From Oligoflexia bacterium (lineage in GTDB: Bacteria > Bdellovibrionota > UBA1018 > CAIPTA01), in contig JAMLID010000032.1 of the NCBI GenBank assembly GCA_023954355.1, forward strand, positions 1 through 34,151: a DNA stretch of 34,151 nucleotides, given 5' to 3'. Below the pieces are notes generated by a model. The model saw only the letters and a list, made by a program, of their open reading frames with translations. It was not told the DNA's origin and ran no database searches. Below are positions 8,731 through 16,793 of this stretch, one piece after another (position 1 is the stretch's first letter; every line of letters begins with the position of its first letter). A program made the position numbers and the translations under genes.

Positions 8731-11364
8731 ATGAAAAAGCTCACAACCAGCGAAATTCGAGAAACTTTTTTATCCTTTTTTGAATCCAAAGAATGCACAA
8801 GAGTAAAAAGTTCGTCACTAGTGCCCATCAATGACCCTACTCTTTTATTCACTTCTGCAGGAATGGTCCAATTTAAAGATGTATTCACTGGGATAGAAAA
8901 ACGCCCATATACACGAGCAACCACTGCACAAAAATGCCTTCGCGCAGGAGGTAAACATAATGATTTAGAAAATGTGGGCTTCACAGCCAGACATCATACT
9001 TTTTTTGAGATGTTAGGAAATTTTTCTTTTGGTGATTACTTTAAAGAAGAAGCCATTGCCTGGGCTTGGGAACTAGTGACAGAAAAATTTCAGATTTCAA
9101 AAGAGAAGCTGCACATTTCAGTCTTTCGAGAAGACGATCAAGCATACGATATTTGGCACAAAAAAATTGGAATCCCAAAAGAACGACTTTATCGGTTTGA
9201 TGAAGCAGATAATTTTTGGAGTGCTGGAGACGTAGGCCCTTGTGGGCCTTGTTCAGAAATTTATATCGATCGAGGTGAAAGTTATAATACTGGAAACCCA
9301 GATCTAGACCGTATGGGTGGCGATGGTCCACGCTATCTTGAGTTTTATAATTTAGTTTTCATGCAATTCAACCGAGATGCTCAAGGGAATTTATCTCCAC
9401 TACCTAAACCAAGCGTAGATACAGGTATGGGATTAGAAAGAGTCACTTCCATATTACAAGACAAACAAACCAATTATGAAATTGATTTGTTTCAGCCTGT
9501 TTTTGCTGCCATAGAATCTGTTGCAAAAAAGAAATATGTTCCCGAACAAAATGAAAATAAAGACACAGTTGCTATGAGAGTAATTGCTGATCATCTAAGA
9601 GCCACAAGTTTTCTCATTGCTGAGGGAGTTCTACCCTCGAACGATGGTCGTGGCTATGTTTTACGAAGAATTTTACGTAGAGCTGTTCGTTATGGTAAAA
9701 ATCTAGGCTTAAACACCCCCTTTCTCTTCACTCTCGTAGAATCGTTAGTAAGCTCTATGGGAAAAGCGTATCCAGAACTCAAAGAAAAGCAGAGTTTTAT
9801 ACAAGAAGCTATCCGCGCTGAAGAGAGTAAATTTTTTGAAACCCTAGAGAAAGGTTTAAGTCTTCTAGAGACAGAAGTAAAAAAACTAAAACCTGGAGAA
9901 AAACTTTCAGGCAAAACCTCTTTTCTTCTTTATGATTCTTTTGGATTCCCTTTAGACCTCACAAAATTAGTTTGCCAAGAATACAAAGTAGGACTCGATG
10001 AGAAACAGTTCGATCTCTTGTTAGAAGAACAAAGGCAAAAAAGTCGAGGCCCAAAAGATGCCAAAAACTCGGCAACCAATACAGCAGCTTGGTCTGTCAT
10101 TGAAAAACACGCAGAAACGAAATTTTTAGGCTACGAAGCTTTCTCTTCAGAAGCCAAGATATTAACTACACTATCTATAGATGAAGATAATTATATTTTA
10201 ACAGATAAAACGCCTTTCTATGCAGAAGGCGGGGGTCAAAAAGGTGATATCGGTTGGATTTCCGTTGATGGAACAAAAGTGTCTCGAGTGCTAGATACGA
10301 TTCGTCCAATACCAAACTATTTTGTTCACAGAGTTGAGTTATTACCAGCAGAGCTTGCTGTAGGAAAAACCGTATCTCTTGAAGTAGACAAAGAAAATCG
10401 ATTGAGCACCATGGCAAATCATAGTGCCACTCACTTACTACACTGGGCACTGAAAAAAGTTCTAGGAGAACACGTAAAACAAGCAGGTTCCTTAGTATCC
10501 AACGATCTTCTACGCTTTGACTTTGCGCACTTCAAACCAGTAAGTGATGCTGAGCTAAAACTAATAGAAGATATGATTAATAATGAAATTTTCCAGGCCA
10601 ACTCTTTGCAGACAAAAATTATGGATAGAGACGAAGCTATCACAGCAGGAGCCGTAGCTCTTTTTGGTGAAAAGTACGATGATAAAGTTCGTGTAGTCGC
10701 CATAGGAGATGGCTTTTCGACAGAACTTTGTGGTGGCACACACGTGAGCAATACTATGGAAATTGGTAGCTTTGTAATAGCTAGCGAAAGCGGAGTTGCT
10801 GCGGGTGTTAGAAGAATAATTGCCTATACAAGAAAAACAGCCTATGAATATTTACGTGAACGCTCGGCTGCAATGGACGAATTACGCCGCCAATTAAAAG
10901 CAGCTTCTACTGCCGAAGCTATAGAAAAAATCGATAAGATTTTTGCATCAGAAAAAGAACTAGAAAAACGCTTAAAACAGCTAGAGGCCGATTCTTTTAA
11001 AGCATTAGCAAAAACTATTTTTGATCAGAAAAAAGAAATAAATGGTCATATAATAATAAGTACGATCTTACCTGAAGGTGGAATCGAAGCACTTAAACAA
11101 GTGGGAGAAAGCCTAAAAGATCGCCTAACAAGTGGAGTAGCTATTTTAGGTGCAAAAAATCTGGCAGAAAATAAAGGATACTTGATGATTCTTGTAACAA
11201 AAGATCTGACGAATTCTTACAATGCCGGGAAAATTATACAGACTGTTGCTCCAATCTTTGGCGCAAAGGGCGGTGGAAAGCCAGAACAAGCTCAAGCAGG
11301 TGGACAAGTTGAAGGATTAGAAGAAGCTTTAGAAAAAGCCCTTTCTTCTTTGGAGAAATCATAA
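8731..11364 (+). CDS. alaS: Alanyl-tRNA synthetase
   Basis: The enzyme charges tRNA-Ala in the cytoplasm. The frame opens at 8680, but the family-like N-terminus MKKLTTSEIRETFLSFF begins at the ATG at 8731, giving 877 residues, the usual length. It has the class II aminoacylation domain ('RAGGKHNDLENVG', 'MGLERV'), the editing domain with 'HSATHLLH' (HxxxH zinc ligands) and 'CGGTHV', and the C-Ala domain ending in 'GAKGGGKPEQAQAGG'. A perfect -35-like TTGACA lies at 8654-8659 without a good -10. The downstream OppA-like gene starts 46 bases after the stop, so read-through into it is plausible. It is intact. Confidence 0.97.
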   Translation: MKKLTTSEIRETFLSFFESKECTRVKSSSLVPINDPTLLFTSAGMVQFKDVFTGIEKRPYTRATTAQKCLRAGGKHNDLENVGFTARHHTFFEMLGNFSFGDYFKEEAIAWAWELVTEKFQISKEKLHISVFREDDQAYDIWHKKIGIPKERLYRFDEADNFWSAGDVGPCGPCSEIYIDRGESYNTGNPDLDRMGGDGPRYLEFYNLVFMQFNRDAQGNLSPLPKPSVDTGMGLERVTSILQDKQTNYEIDLFQPVFAAIESVAKKKYVPEQNENKDTVAMRVIADHLRATSFLIAEGVLPSNDGRGYVLRRILRRAVRYGKNLGLNTPFLFTLVESLVSSMGKAYPELKEKQSFIQEAIRAEESKFFETLEKGLSLLETEVKKLKPGEKLSGKTSFLLYDSFGFPLDLTKLVCQEYKVGLDEKQFDLLLEEQRQKSRGPKDAKNSATNTAAWSVIEKHAETKFLGYEAFSSEAKILTTLSIDEDNYILTDKTPFYAEGGGQKGDIGWISVDGTKVSRVLDTIRPIPNYFVHRVELLPAELAVGKTVSLEVDKENRLSTMANHSATHLLHWALKKVLGEHVKQAGSLVSNDLLRFDFAHFKPVSDAELKLIEDMINNEIFQANSLQTKIMDRDEAITAGAVALFGEKYDDKVRVVAIGDGFSTELCGGTHVSNTMEIGSFVIASESGVAAGVRRIIAYTRKTAYEYLRERSAAMDELRRQLKAASTAEAIEKIDKIFASEKELEKRLKQLEADSFKALAKTIFDQKKEINGHIIISTILPEGGIEALKQVGESLKDRLTSGVAILGAKNLAENKGYLMILVTKDLTNSYNAGKIIQTVAPIFGAKGGGKPEQAQAGGQVEGLEEALEKALSSLEKS

Positions 11365-11378
11365 AGTTCCGTTATATT
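11350..11378 (+). promoter_or_regulatory. Possible promoter before the OppA-like lipoprotein gene
   Basis: A -35-like TTGGAG (11350-11355) and a -10-like TATATT (11373-11378) are separated by 17 bases, overlapping the end of alaS. Transcription would start near 11385, inside the left arm of the downstream hairpin, so promoter-born mRNA would lack most of that arm. Confidence 0.4.
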
Positions 11379-11406
11379 GCCTCCCGTAAAACTTATGGGG
11401 AGGCAA
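11377..11406 (+). promoter_or_regulatory. Hairpin sequestering the ribosome binding site of the OppA-like gene
   Basis: A perfect 9-bp stem, TTGCCTCCC (11377-11385) with GGGAGGCAA (11398-11406), has a 12-base loop. The right arm holds the Shine-Dalgarno sequence GGGGAGG, seven bases before the ATG at 11411, and the left arm is a close match to its complement. Transcripts reading through from alaS would fold the site shut. Confidence 0.6.
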
Positions 11407-11410
11407 CTAA

Positions 11411-13192
11411 ATGCGCGTTCTTAAACTTTTTTTTATTAGCTTATGCTTTATTTCAACACTAACCGCCTGCACGGGTAACAAAGACGATTTTACTAAAAAA
11501 TCTCTAACGCTTGCTTTGGGTGACGATGCAAAAAGTCTAGACCCAGCGATAGCCTACGATACCGTATCACTTACCGTTGTACCGCTAGCAATGGAAAGCC
11601 TCTTTCAATATAAATATACAAAAACCCCACTTGAGCTTGAGCCTCTACTTGCAGAAGCAATGCCTACGATCTCAGCTGATAAAAAAACCTATACTATTAA
11701 AATTAAAAAAGGCGTGATGTGGCAAGACGATGCAGCCTTTACCAATGGAAAAGGCAGAGAATTAAAAGCAAATGACTTTCTTTATGGCTGGAAGCGTCTT
11801 TTAATACCGGAAATCCAAAGCCCAGGGACTTGGATCTTTGACGATAAAGTTGTTGGTTGGAATGAATACAGAAAAAAACTTTCTGACAATAGAACAAAAT
11901 TAGAAGAAATTTTGGCAGAAAATCCAGAAGGATTAAAAGCAGTAGATGACTACACCATTCAAATCAAACTGATTAAACCTTATCCGCAATTATTAAATGC
12001 TCTTGCCATGGGATTTGGTGCACCTGTAGCAAAAGAAGTAACAGACAAGTATGGACACCAAGGTCTAACAGAGCGAATGGTAGGGACGGGTCCTTACATA
12101 TTAAAAACATTTGTTAAGGGATCTAGGATCGAATTAGGTAAAAATCCTAATTTTAGAAAAGACTTTTACCCTACTGAAGGTGATGACGAAGCAAAAGCTG
12201 AGGGGCTACTAGCCTCTGCAGGTAAAGAGTTACCTCTAGTAAGCGATATTACTTTTCTCATTATAAAAGAGAGTCAACCCGCATGGTTACAATTCTTGAA
12301 AGGGAATTTGGATGCGGCTGGGATTCCGAAAGACAACTTTGACTCTGCTATCAAAGACAAAGAACTCGACCCAAGCCTTGCTGCAAAAGGAATCAATCTT
12401 CGTAAGGGCGAAGAAGCAGTTATCTGGTATTTAAACTTTAATATGAAGGATAAAATAGTTGGTGGGAACAATATAGATTTAAGAAGAGCAATCTCTATGG
12501 CCATCAATAGAGAAGAATTCATCGAAAAATTCTTAAACGGAAGAGGCGTTAAAGCTACAAGTATAGTGCCTCGAGTGATCAATGGATTTTCAGGGAGAAC
12601 AGAAACAGTAAACGATTATAATCCAGAAGAATCAAAAAAACTTTTAGCGAAAGCGGGATATCCTGAAGGTAAAGGCTTACCAGTAATTAAGTATGACCTA
12701 CGTGGCGCATCTTCAACATCAAGACAACAAGCAGAGTGGATGCAAAAGTCATTATCTGAAGTTGGTATTAAAATTGAAGTAGTTGCTAATACTTTTCCTG
12801 CTTACTTAGAAAAAGAAAAAAACGGCCACCTACAGTTTTTTATGGGTGGATGGAGTGCTGACTACCCTGATGCAGAAAACTTTCTTTTCTTGCTTTATTC
12901 AAAAAATGAAGCCCCTGGTCCAAATGCTACAATTTACAAAAATCCAGCATACGATAAGCTTTATGAAAAAATAGCAATCATGACGCCTTCTAAAGAAAGA
13001 AGTCAGCTTATTAAAGAAGCTGAGGACATTGTCTTCAAAGATGCTGCTTGGGGAATGATGTGGTACCCATTAACTTTTGCCCTTAGACATGGTTGGTTAC
13101 AGAACTATCGTCCGAATTCGCAAATTCTAAATGACATTAAATATTACGATGTAGATTTAGAAAAAAAGAAAGTACTTAAGCCGAGTCTCTAA
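11411..13192 (+). CDS. OppA-like peptide-binding lipoprotein (SBP family 5)
   Basis: This 593-residue lipoprotein should bind oligopeptides at the outer face of the inner membrane. The signal peptide ends in a lipobox LTAC (17-20), with Cys20 the lipidation site. Family-5 features include 'DAKSLDPAIAYD' near the N-terminus, 'WQDDAAFTNG' in the early lobe, 'GTGPYILK' near 226, 'LRRAISMAINREEFI' near 358, and a C-terminal 'MGGWSADYPDAENFLF' segment. The length, the 'GWKRL' segment and the ending are typical of OppA/MppA. It has no permease or ATPase genes beside it. Its translation start lies behind a hairpin, and a strong hairpin follows its stop. Confidence 0.88.
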   Translation: MRVLKLFFISLCFISTLTACTGNKDDFTKKSLTLALGDDAKSLDPAIAYDTVSLTVVPLAMESLFQYKYTKTPLELEPLLAEAMPTISADKKTYTIKIKKGVMWQDDAAFTNGKGRELKANDFLYGWKRLLIPEIQSPGTWIFDDKVVGWNEYRKKLSDNRTKLEEILAENPEGLKAVDDYTIQIKLIKPYPQLLNALAMGFGAPVAKEVTDKYGHQGLTERMVGTGPYILKTFVKGSRIELGKNPNFRKDFYPTEGDDEAKAEGLLASAGKELPLVSDITFLIIKESQPAWLQFLKGNLDAAGIPKDNFDSAIKDKELDPSLAAKGINLRKGEEAVIWYLNFNMKDKIVGGNNIDLRRAISMAINREEFIEKFLNGRGVKATSIVPRVINGFSGRTETVNDYNPEESKKLLAKAGYPEGKGLPVIKYDLRGASSTSRQQAEWMQKSLSEVGIKIEVVANTFPAYLEKEKNGHLQFFMGGWSADYPDAENFLFLLYSKNEAPGPNATIYKNPAYDKLYEKIAIMTPSKERSQLIKEAEDIVFKDAAWGMMWYPLTFALRHGWLQNYRPNSQILNDIKYYDVDLEKKKVLKPSL

Positions 13193-13210
13193 GTATCGAA
13201 TGCGAATATC

Positions 13211-13250
13211 TTGCCTTAGCTTGATAAATTTTCTATTCAAGCTAAGGCAA
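13211..13250. terminator. Strong hairpin between convergent genes
   Basis: Perfect 13-bp arms (TTGCCTTAGCTTG / CAAGCTAAGGCAA) enclose a 14-base loop, between the OppA-like gene (plus) and the small membrane protein gene (minus). There is no T-run on either side, so it may stop transcription another way or protect mRNA 3' ends. Confidence 0.6.
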
Positions 13251-13294
13251 ACGAATTCTATTAAACGTAGTTAAAGCTATAATTTCTGCTGAAA

Positions 13295-13552
13295 TCAGCC
13301 CATAAAAATATACAATACTAATAATATTGGTAAGGGGACTCCCATCAACCATAGCAGTGCCCAACCTATTTTTCCTTGATTATCTGAAAGCTTTGAGAAG
13401 AGACTTTTCTTTTCTCTAGCTTTATCGTCTTTTGAATCTCCAATATCACCAGAAATATCACTCTTGTTTTTATCTCCGAAATGATTGTCATTGCTTATTT
13501 GATTGTGTAGCTTTAGTTTTTTATATTCTGCCAACGATCTAACTTTCGACAT
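13295..13552 (-). CDS. Small tail-anchored membrane protein, function unknown
   Basis: This 85-residue protein has a hydrophilic, charged N-terminal part rich in Asp and Lys (about 1-58). One hydrophobic segment lies at the C-terminus (about 62-84, 'IGWALLWLMGVPLPILLVLY'). This suggests a tail-anchored inner-membrane protein facing the cytoplasm. A strong GAGGAG ribosome binding site lies nine bases before the ATG, which supports a real gene. It is divergent from the hemerythrin gene, with which it shares a 260-base promoter region. I do not recognise the family. Confidence 0.65.
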   Translation of the reverse strand: MSKVRSLAEYKKLKLHNQISNDNHFGDKNKSDISGDIGDSKDDKAREKKSLFSKLSDNQGKIGWALLWLMGVPLPILLVLYIFMG

Positions 13553-13812
13553 ATTTTTCTCCTCAATAGTTTCGTTCTTAGGTCTGACAACTATCTCATA
13601 GAGTTTAAAAGCTATCCTTTTTGAATTTTATAATTTTTGTGAACTTCTTTAAAAGAAATTAGAATCAGACAGTCTGTAATACAGAATTGTTAACAAAATT
13701 ACACAAAAAAAATTATATCCTTTGATTAATATTTCATCAGTTATCATTAAAATTTCTTATAGATCGCTGGGTATTCGATCACAAACACAAAAATCATTGT
13801 ATAGGAGATAAA
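13553..13812. other. Divergent promoter region with twin palindromes
   Basis: This 260-base AT-rich region lies between divergent genes and contains two adjacent perfect palindromes, TCTGTAATACAGA (13673-13685) and TTGTTAACAA (13687-13696). No ORF was seen. A weak promoter candidate for the hemerythrin gene (TTGATT, 17 bases, CATTAA) starts near 13722. Confidence 0.45.
13673..13696. promoter_or_regulatory. Two adjacent palindromes, candidate operators
   Basis: TCTGTAATACAGA and TTGTTAACAA stand one base apart, about 120 bases from each flanking gene. The spacing suits a regulator acting on one or both divergent genes. No specific regulator can be named. Confidence 0.35.
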
Positions 13813-14256
13813 ATGAACACTATCTTTAAAACGTTGAGAAGAGATCATGAAGTACAAAGAGAATTGCTAGATAAACTAGTCGACACTTCAGGAGACACTG
13901 CAAGAAGACGTGAAATGTTGAGTATTCTTTCAGTGGAATTAAAAAAACATGCCAAATTTGAAGAGCGCTCACTATATAAAAAATTACTGACGTCTGACTT
14001 AACTCAATCAAAAACAAGACATAGTGTTTCTGAACATGAAGAAATAGACGAGATTTTAGAAGAACTTTCAAATATAGACTTTAGCTCTCCGGCTTGGCTT
14101 TCTAAATGCAAAGAATTAAAAGAAAAGGTAAGCCATCACTTAGATGAAGAAGAAGATCAAATTTTTTTACTTGCAGGAAAAGTGTTAACTAGAGAAGAAA
14201 AAAGAGATTTATCAAAGATATATTTGAATGGAGTGTCATCAGAGTTTAGAGCATAA
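13813..14256 (+). CDS. Hemerythrin-like HHE domain protein
   Basis: This 147-residue soluble protein should form a four-helix bundle carrying a di-iron site. Such proteins sense or carry oxygen or nitric oxide, or store iron. The HHE ligand pattern is visible: 'RRDHEVQRELL' near residue 10, 'KKHAKFEERSLY' near 47 (HxxxE), 'SEHEEIDEIL' near 75 and 'HHLDEEEDQIF' near 113 (HxxxE). There is no signal peptide. An AGGAG ribosome binding site stands seven bases before the ATG. It is divergent from a small membrane protein gene. The exact ligand and role are open. Confidence 0.85.
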   Translation: MNTIFKTLRRDHEVQRELLDKLVDTSGDTARRREMLSILSVELKKHAKFEERSLYKKLLTSDLTQSKTRHSVSEHEEIDEILEELSNIDFSSPAWLSKCKELKEKVSHHLDEEEDQIFLLAGKVLTREEKRDLSKIYLNGVSSEFRA

Positions 14257-14261
14257 ATACT

Positions 14262-14306
14262 AATGCTGTTACTGTCGTTATTAAAGTTGTCGACGGTAAC
14301 AGCATT
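14262..14306. terminator. Bidirectional terminator hairpin
   Basis: The arms 14262-14277 and 14291-14306 pair over 16 bp with a single G-T wobble (AATGCTGTTACTGTCG side). The hairpin lies between the convergent hemerythrin and PilZ genes. The plus strand continues into a loosely T-rich stretch. Confidence 0.7.
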
Positions 14307-14319
14307 TCATTTTCAGCTT

Positions 14320-14778
14320 TTAGTAATAGACTTTTAGATGCTCTTCGTCTTTATGTCCATGCTCTGCACATTTTGTAATAAATTGTACGAAATGAAAAAT
14401 CGCTGCATAGGAAGCCATACCTTTATCTAGTAAGCAACCATATCTATGCACAGCCGTGCCATTTTCTAAAGCTATAAACGATCGAACTACTTTCACGTCA
14501 ATGGTGATATAGTGATCAGTAGCAAAATAAAATCGGATTGGAATAATTTGACCAACATCTAGTTTCAGCGCACTTCGCTCTGGAGTTTGAAATTGTAAAC
14601 CACCTTCTGAAATATCTAAGACTTCAATCGCGTTTAGTCCGCTCTCTTCATGATAGGTAAACACTCCAAAATTTGATTTAAAAACAACTCGTTCATAGTC
14701 TCGTCGCTTTTCTTCAATTTTCTCTTTTCTTACGCTAGATAGACTAATGACTCTTTGATTGTTTATTCCTTTTGGCAT
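14320..14778 (-). CDS. PilZ-domain c-di-GMP-binding protein
   Basis: This 152-residue cytoplasmic protein is a single PilZ domain with a short N-terminal extension. The c-di-GMP binding residues are present: R26-x3-R30 in 'KRRDYERVVF' and D55-x-S57-x2-G60 in 'DISEGG'. A GAGGAG ribosome binding site precedes the ATG. A sigma-28 type -10 (GCCGATAA) sits so that the transcript would start about 12 bases before the ATG. The promoter suggests production together with flagellar genes, so a motility role is likely by inference. The upstream gene on the same strand ends 50 bases away and has a promoter of the same type. Confidence 0.88.
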   Translation of the reverse strand: MPKGINNQRVISLSSVRKEKIEEKRRDYERVVFKSNFGVFTYHEESGLNAIEVLDISEGGLQFQTPERSALKLDVGQIIPIRFYFATDHYITIDVKVVRSFIALENGTAVHRYGCLLDKGMASYAAIFHFVQFITKCAEHGHKDEEHLKVYY

Positions 14779-14779
14779 A

Positions 14780-14829
14780 AATTCTCCTCACTTACTTATC
14801 GGCTAACCCCTTAAGTACTTAAGAGAATT
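14780..14829 (-). promoter_or_regulatory. Inverted repeat covering the PilZ ribosome binding site in read-through RNA
   Basis: AATTCTC (14780-14786) and GAGAATT (14823-14829) are perfect 7-bp arms. In minus-strand RNA the second arm covers part of the GAGGAG site of the PilZ gene. The first arm lies upstream of the predicted FliA start site, so only RNA reading through from the upstream gene could form this structure. Confidence 0.4.
14796..14822 (-). promoter_or_regulatory. Sigma-28 (FliA) type promoter of the PilZ gene
   Basis: On the minus strand the -10 is GCCGATAA, an exact match to the FliA consensus. Eleven bases upstream is TTAAGTAC, matching 5 of 8 positions of TAAAGTTT. The -35 half lies on a 14-bp palindrome, CTTAAGTACTTAAG (14810-14823). 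Confidence 0.7.
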
Positions 14830-15767
14830 CATGGTTTTACTAATACAGCTTTTCCTATTGCCCTATGATACCAGGTAGAACAACCACCAGAATTTAAGAG
14901 CTTAATATCCTTGGTTTTCCAGCTATTTGGCCCCTCTACTTCTTTACCCTTAACAAGAGCTACGAATTTTTGAAAAAGTGTATCTCCGAGCAATTTACTC
15001 ACCCCTTTTCCTCTCGAATAGTCACCTAAGGGTATTTCGTTACCTTCCAAAAAGAGGCTCGCTTGAATGTTGATTTTTTCATGCTCTTTTGCCCTAAAAA
15101 ACTTCTCCCATAGAGAGTGTTTTTTGCTCCACGACTGAACAGACTCTCTCCAACTTTTAATCGTCTCTTGATCTACCTTGCTTTCAGAAAAAAGCGTCTT
15201 CAGAGAAATTTCTAATTTTTTTTCATCAAGTACTTCATTTTCTATATATAAAGAGAATTGTATTTTCGCACTCTCAATATCTTTTATAGGGATCCACTCG
15301 CCTAATTCTGTTGCAGGAGGAAACTTACCTTCAGCAGTTTCTACAAAAACAAAATCCATAGACTGCAACTCGGACGAATAAATTCCGGTTTGCCTATCAA
15401 ACCCTGTACGCAATAGCTTTAGGCCTTCTACATTTTCTAACGACGCTATTTTTTTATAGTTCTCTCTATTTTTCCAAGTTGCCGTAACATTGTTTAAAAC
15501 CCTCACCTCTGCATTCACTGAGGGTACTCCTGTTGCTAGTCCATAACTCAAATACCCTGCAGTACTAATCGGGTCACCCGTGATTAAAAAAACACCACTA
15601 GCTTGAAACAAGGTTACACTAGTATCGACAGCCCATGTAGAAGCAAGCGCCCATCTTGGAAGATTTATTTTTTGCTCTACTGGCTTACTCAAAAGAAATG
15701 TATCTGCGAAAGCAAATCGCGAAAAAAAAATCGATAAAATAAATAGCGCACCAAAGCGAGCACTCAT
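14829..15767 (-). CDS. Secreted protein of unknown function
   Basis: This 312-residue protein has a signal peptide (about 1-21, ending near RFAFA). A mildly hydrophobic Gly/Ser/Ala-rich region (about 40-85) follows, then a mixed charged body. The C-terminal part carries the only Cys, in 'NSGGCSTWYH' near 293-302. I recognise no domain. The ATG has no Shine-Dalgarno sequence. A FliA-type -10 ends eight bases before it, so the mRNA may be leaderless or nearly so. Flagellar-type control of a secreted protein suggests a role in free-swimming or attack-phase cells (inference). Confidence 0.65.
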   Translation of the reverse strand: MSARFGALFILSIFFSRFAFADTFLLSKPVEQKINLPRWALASTWAVDTSVTLFQASGVFLITGDPISTAGYLSYGLATGVPSVNAEVRVLNNVTATWKNRENYKKIASLENVEGLKLLRTGFDRQTGIYSSELQSMDFVFVETAEGKFPPATELGEWIPIKDIESAKIQFSLYIENEVLDEKKLEISLKTLFSESKVDQETIKSWRESVQSWSKKHSLWEKFFRAKEHEKINIQASLFLEGNEIPLGDYSRGKGVSKLLGDTLFQKFVALVKGKEVEGPNSWKTKDIKLLNSGGCSTWYHRAIGKAVLVKP

Positions 15768-15774
15768 AAGCTAC

Positions 15775-15802
15775 TTATCGGCAAGACAATAAGCCAAATT
15801 TA
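15775..15802 (-). promoter_or_regulatory. Sigma-28 (FliA) type promoter of the secreted protein gene
   Basis: The minus strand carries an exact -10 GCCGATAA (15775-15782). TAAATTTG, 6 of 8 matches to TAAAGTTT, lies 12 bases upstream, one base more than the usual spacing. It shares the 11-mer GCCGATAAGTA with the PilZ promoter. The start site would fall at or next to the ATG at 15767. Confidence 0.62.
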
Positions 15803-15866
15803 TGGAGCAGGTATTTACACGGTATCACTCAGTTATCTTCACAAGCACAACACTCTAAACGAAAAC

Positions 15867-16757
15867 TTAATACTCATTTAGTTCATTCAAAAGACGAAGC
15901 AATCTATTTCTTTGTGCTTGTGTTGCCTCTAGCTCACATAAAGAAAAATAATAGGCACCTGGATTACCCATTTTTACCGTTGTACTTAAGGCGCATTCGG
16001 CCTCTGTCCATAAAGGAAAAATCTTTTTAATCTCACGAGATCTTTTGGTTGCCCTCTCTTTTACATATGCGCTTGCTCCATCGTCATCTTTCTCTATTTT
16101 TATATGATCAATTTTAAATTCTAAAATTTTATACGTTTTTTCAAGATCTTCTTGAGCAGACTCAATCAAATCCCACAGGCAATAATCACCATGATGCAAA
16201 CCTAATGTGTTAGGATCACAAATTTTTTCAGCAGGTGAAATTTTTGAAAAACGTCTAAGCTCAGAAAGCATTTTTTGTGAGAGATCATAATTGTCTTTTT
16301 CTAAATTCATGAGTCCTAAATATTCATGTAAAACTAAATTTTCTTTTTGCTCGAAAGTCTCTAACTTATTCCAAGCTGGAATACTAAGAACAATCTTCTT
16401 TTTTTTTGGATAATTTAAGGCATCCACTCTTTTTTTATTTTTTCTTGATCCTCTATAAAGTAAATCAAATGAAGCATCCACCATAGATTCATCTATTACT
16501 TGCCTTAGCTGTAAGAGAGGGACACCAGCAACTTTATCAGGATTTACTTTTTGTAATTCGTCTACTAGTGAGCGGCCAATAGAAATAAAAGCAACTTCGT
16601 ACGCCGAGCCACCACCTCCATGATTACCACCCTCAATAATTTCTCTCATAGCTGCGATATCTCTAGCACCATTTTTATATTCTTTTTTATTTCCTATTGA
16701 CGAAGAACTACATCCAACAAAAATAAAAAATATAAGAACTTTAGTTAGCAACCTCAT
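15867..16757 (-). CDS. Lipoprotein with HEYLG motif and LprI-like C-terminal region
   Basis: This 296-residue lipoprotein has a lipobox ending in Cys16 (FVGC). It then has a Gly-rich patch (43-50), a middle domain with 'LVLHEYLGL' (141-149) and a Cys-containing C-terminal domain. From memory, HEYLG-type segments recur in Bdellovibrio secreted proteins. The His-Glu pair hints at metal binding, but no full metalloprotease motif is seen. Residues 190-294 resemble LprI/DUF1311: Cys193, then W250-x4-C255, C274, and 'TQAQRNRLLRLL' (279-290). LprI of mycobacteria inhibits lysozyme. The gene lies 36 bases after the TIGR02147 gene, so they probably form a unit. The LprI link is moderate and needs a profile search. 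Confidence 0.6.
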   Translation of the reverse strand: MRLLTKVLIFFIFVGCSSSSIGNKKEYKNGARDIAAMREIIEGGNHGGGGSAYEVAFISIGRSLVDELQKVNPDKVAGVPLLQLRQVIDESMVDASFDLLYRGSRKNKKRVDALNYPKKKKIVLSIPAWNKLETFEQKENLVLHEYLGLMNLEKDNYDLSQKMLSELRRFSKISPAEKICDPNTLGLHHGDYCLWDLIESAQEDLEKTYKILEFKIDHIKIEKDDDGASAYVKERATKRSREIKKIFPLWTEAECALSTTVKMGNPGAYYFSLCELEATQAQRNRLLRLLNELNEY

Positions 16758-16793
16758 ACGGATCCCTCTACAAATAAGTTTATCTCAATTTAT

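Noticed and set aside
10431..10751. 106-codon minus-strand frame inside alaS
   Set aside because: It is antisense to the conserved editing domain of alaS, so it is a by-product of that coding sequence.
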